Positions 27,092 to 30,086 of a DNA stretch of 30,086 bases are shown one piece after another. The stretch lies in contig CBFFRP010000507.1 of the NCBI GenBank assembly GCA_965644295.1, positions 1-30,086 on the forward strand, written 5' to 3'. The notes beneath the pieces were generated by a model that had not been told where the DNA came from, ran no database searches, and was given only the letters and a program-made list of their open reading frames with translations. Position 1 is the stretch's first letter, and each line of letters starts with the position of its first letter. The position numbers and the translations under genes were made by a program. Source of the DNA: Paraphysomonas bandaiensis. Lineage: Eukaryota > Chrysophyceae.

Positions 27092-30086
27092 TTCGGTGGA
27101 TGTGACGATACAGACAAGGAGGATTCCAATTCAAAGACTCGGGATGAGAATGATGAATGTTCAGTGCATTCTAATGATCTTAATGAGTTTGCGAATTCCT
27201 CCAATGTCTGTATCGGGGATCAGGCTAAGCTGTATGCCTGCTATCCTTCATCCAAGAGCTTCTCTTCAGCGCACACTATAGGAAGGATTACTTTAGATAG
27301 AAAATTTGGAATAGAGGAGTTAGTAAAAATATTGTGTGACACTGGAGCCCTCTCAGCCAATTATGTGTCGAGGGATTTGGTGGACAGATTGCGGAACAAA
27401 CTAGAACCGAGCCGTTTTTATAAAGCTAAACACCGTGTGGTATTGGCGGATAGTAGAACGGTGAAGGATCTCAATGAAGGAGTCAGATTAAATTTAGTGC
27501 TGACTGATCCGAAGAGTCATACCTATCAATATACGGGTGAATTCTTTGTGATTGATATGACGAGTAATGATATTATTTTGGGGTTGCCTGCGCTGACTGG
27601 AAAATTATATCCTTTCATGTGTGCTGTTATGCGTGAGGCACATGACACTCAAATCGAGGGTGTCTCCGATAATGAAAATTCGAATGTGTTGTCATCTCTG
27701 GCAGGGGACACGGTTGACTCTGATGACCGTGTGCACCCATGGTCAAGAGCGAGTGATGCTATTGCCCCAGAGGATGAGGAAACTGAGTTACCGGTTCAAT
27801 TCAAGGATGCGTTGACATTCTTAGGAAAGTCTAGGGAGGAAGCCCTCCAAGACTATCATGAGCAGATAGAGACTCATGTCAGCGATGAAATGAAAAGTGA
27901 AACTAAGATTATGGAATTGTTGTCAACGAAGGCTGAAAAAGTGTTTGTGCCTGACGAATGGAGCGGTGTGAGAGGTGTGGACCCTTTGTCTCTAAAATGG
28001 AAAAGCACTCTCCCGGATCGAATGAAACCAAAGGCTCGCCCGATCAATCCTAAGCTGTGGGAAGCTTCGGAAAAGGAGTTTCGGCGACTGTGTGGCTATT
28101 TCTACCGAAAGAGTCGTTCTCCTTGGGCTTCATGCCTAGTGGTTGCTCCCAAAGCCACTCCTCCATACATCCGTTTTTGTGGTGACTATGTGCAAATTAA
28201 CAAGCACATGGAAGTGGGAAATTATACGATCCCTAATGTTAAGCATGAGTTGGACAAGATTATCAACTTTCCGCTATACATGGATATAGATTTAACAAAT
28301 GCTTTTCATCAAATTCCATTAGATGATGAAACTTCTGAGCGCCTATCAATTCAGACGCCTTGGGGGCAATTTGCTCCTAATTTCATGCCAGAGGGTATTG
28401 CTCCGGCCACGGGTGTTTTACAGGAAACTGTGAGAGAAATATTCGATGATTTCTCTGAGTGGGCCATAGTCATTTTCGATAACATGCTTATATTGGCTAA
28501 TGATGCCAGGGATGCTTATGAGAAGTTCGAAAAGATCATTGACAGATGTATTGAAAGGAATGTGAAACTTAAGATGCCAAAAAGCTGGTTGGGGTTTAGA
28601 AAGGTGGATTTCTTTGGATATGTTTGCCGTCACAAGTCATATGAGGTTAATCCCGATAAGAAGGAGGCTCTCGGCAAGATTCCAATGCCTACTAACACCA
28701 AACAGGCCAGATCGTTGCTGGGTAAAGGGGTATTCTTTTCTAGTTTTACGCCTAGATACTCTGATTTAGTTGCTCACTTGACTGACATGACAAAGTCGAG
28801 TTTCAATTGGGATAAGTCCACATGGCGGCATGACTACGAGGCAGAGTATCGTCGTTTCATTGCCGGACTACAAGACGCTTGTGAGCTGTTTTATCCGGAT
28901 TATAATCTTGAGTGGACATTGCGTACTGACGCTAGTGAGTTGGGAATAGGTTCAGTGTTATTGCAAAAGAAAATATTAGAGGATGGGAGCATACAGTGGC
29001 AGCCTATAGCTTTCATTTCCAAAAAGTTTTCTGCCCAAGCTCAGAAGTGGTCAACTATAGAGCAAGAGGCATATGGAATTTTCTACAGTGTTAAACACTT
29101 GGCTTATTACTTAATAGGCAAGCAATTCACAATTGAGACCGACCATAACAATCTATTGTGGATGGAATCTTCGGATGTTCCAAAGATTACACGATGGAGG
29201 ATATTCTTGCAGTCTTTCAACTTCAGCATTCGTCATATATCTGGTGCCAAGAATTGGTTGGCGGACTGGTTATCTAGAGAGCATCAGGTTGCTATACTCT
29301 CTGGAATATTCCCAGAGGAGGAATATGATGACGCCTATTTCATGGGGGATGACTGTAATGAGTATGAGTACTTTAACTTTCTGGGTAACTTTATGAACCC
29401 GGATGATCGAGAGATTGAGGACCCTCCAACATCTCATGTATCACCGGAGACGGCGTTGCGTGAGGTTCATAACGCGCGAGTTGGACACATGGGGGGAAGG
29501 GCTACCTGGATACGCTTAAACAAAGAGTTCCCGGGTCATAATATTCCTTACAAGGTTGTTGAGGATTATATCTCTAAGTGCCCAAATTGTGTGAAAACGA
29601 GGTTGGCTATGAAGGAGGCTCTTATCCCGATCGTACGAAATCTCAAGCCCCCAAATGCTCGTAGCGCGATTGGTATAGATGCTGTTGAGATTACACCTCA
29701 CGGTGCAGAGGGATATACACATATCAACGTGGTGGTCAATCTTTTCACCAAGTTTGTGTACCTTGAACCTGTCAAAGGTGTGACGGCTCTTAATCTTGCA
29801 AATACTATATGGAAATACTGGAGTCATTACGGTCACACAGATCTAATAATCTCGGATCAAGGACCGGATTTGACTTCAGATTTGTTCAAACAGTTGACGG
29901 AGTACATGGGTGTTCGGCACACTTTTAGTATTGCCAATCGCCATGCAAATGGATGTGAAAGAATTATTGGAGAAGTAGTTCGACATCTACGTGCTCTGGT
30001 CTATGATTACAGTGAACGGGAGGAACGACAAGACATCTTTGAGGACCCTAGTTGGTTAGCAAGTGTTCAATATCTTCTAAATTCTG
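27089..30086 (+). CDS. pol: Pol of element D: protease, RT, RNase H, integrase (partial, cut by window edge)
   Basis: Continuous with gag after TGA and open for 999 codons to the window edge. Residue numbers count from 27089. Protease: ILCDTGALSANYV, D84-T-G, with IILGLPALTG later. RT: Asp in MDIDLTNAFHQI; active-site box VIFDNMLI with D464 and N465, again Asn for the second Asp. RNase H: LRTDASELGIGS, TIEQEAYG, IETDHNNL and the ADWLSR end. Integrase zinc site: HNARVGHMGG and CPNCVK. Core: Asp in IGIDAVEI, Asp in IISDQGPDL, Glu in GCERIIGEV. The window ends inside VQYLLNS, just after the catalytic Glu region, so the chromo-like and extra C-terminal domains are not seen. Confidence 0.9.

Larger units (their letters stand above)
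23734..30086 (+). mobile_element. element D: Ty3/gypsy-type LTR retrotransposon, right end outside the window
   Basis: 5' LTR of 1006 bp, palindromic primer region, 540-base leader, gag, in-frame TGA, and pol open to the window edge within integrase. It inserted into the polymerase gene of the AT-rich segment (left flank ...TAATGC). Protein similarity is closest to element B (RT, integrase), but the LTR and leader are unrelated. No stop or shift is seen in pol, so it may be intact. Confidence 0.92.

Noticed and set aside
27115-27202. GGAGGA...TCCTCC pairing as a recoding structure in element D
   Set aside because: Six pairs separated by more than 70 bases and starting 26 bases after the stop; expected by chance.
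3884-30086. UGA reassigned to an amino acid in the host nuclear code
   Set aside because: Trp is encoded by TGG throughout the pols and UGA is otherwise absent from long coding frames; a single UGA at each gag-pol border fits readthrough better. Not fully excluded without host genes.

Overview
This window is a nest of LTR retrotransposons from a eukaryotic nuclear genome. Evidence for a eukaryote: Ty3/gypsy-type and Ty1/copia-type elements with LTRs, a fragment of a REJ/EGF-like surface-protein gene with a plausible GTGAGT...TTTTAG intron, and no bacterial operon structure. The host is probably an alga or other protist. The cysteine-rich repeat style of the host fragment and the RT/integrase sequence flavour make me lean towards a stramenopile, but that is a weak inference.

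Layout. 1-2273: broken copia-type integrase/RT/RNase H, + strand. 2274-2880: 5' end of a minus-strand LTR element (gag start, primer site, LTR). 2881-2955: 3' tail of a Ty3-like pol plus polypurine tract. 2956-10270: complete Ty3-like element B (831-bp LTRs, gag, pol), + strand. 10271-about 12900: broken copia-type gag/integrase/RT, minus strand. About 12900-14127: shard of a host REJ/EGF-type gene. 14128-20924: complete Ty3-like element C (456-bp LTRs that look identical), minus strand. 20925-21638: partial LTR of family D. 21639-23733: a very AT-rich virus-like segment with four genes in the same direction, the last a family-B DNA polymerase fragment. 23734-30086: Ty3-like element D (1006-bp 5' LTR, gag, pol), running off the right edge.

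The three Ty3-like elements share an unusual design. Gag and Pol lie in one reading frame separated by a single TGA codon. Gag carries a CCCH zinc finger instead of the usual CCHC knuckle. The RT active-site motif reads F-D-N instead of Y-x-D-D. The sequence just after each 5' LTR is a short palindrome (GTAA...TTAC) rather than a TGG-type tRNA primer site. In B and C, pol ends in a chromo-like segment followed by a conserved extra domain of about 100 residues; the matching part of D lies beyond the window.

The AT-rich segment is the other point of interest. Each of its three gene starts is preceded by the same motif (GGTTtAAAA, then a TATATA-type palindrome, then ATGAGTA), which looks like a viral promoter/leader. 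It was broken on both sides by family-D LTRs and appears to be an endogenised polinton-like/virophage-like or linear-plasmid remnant.
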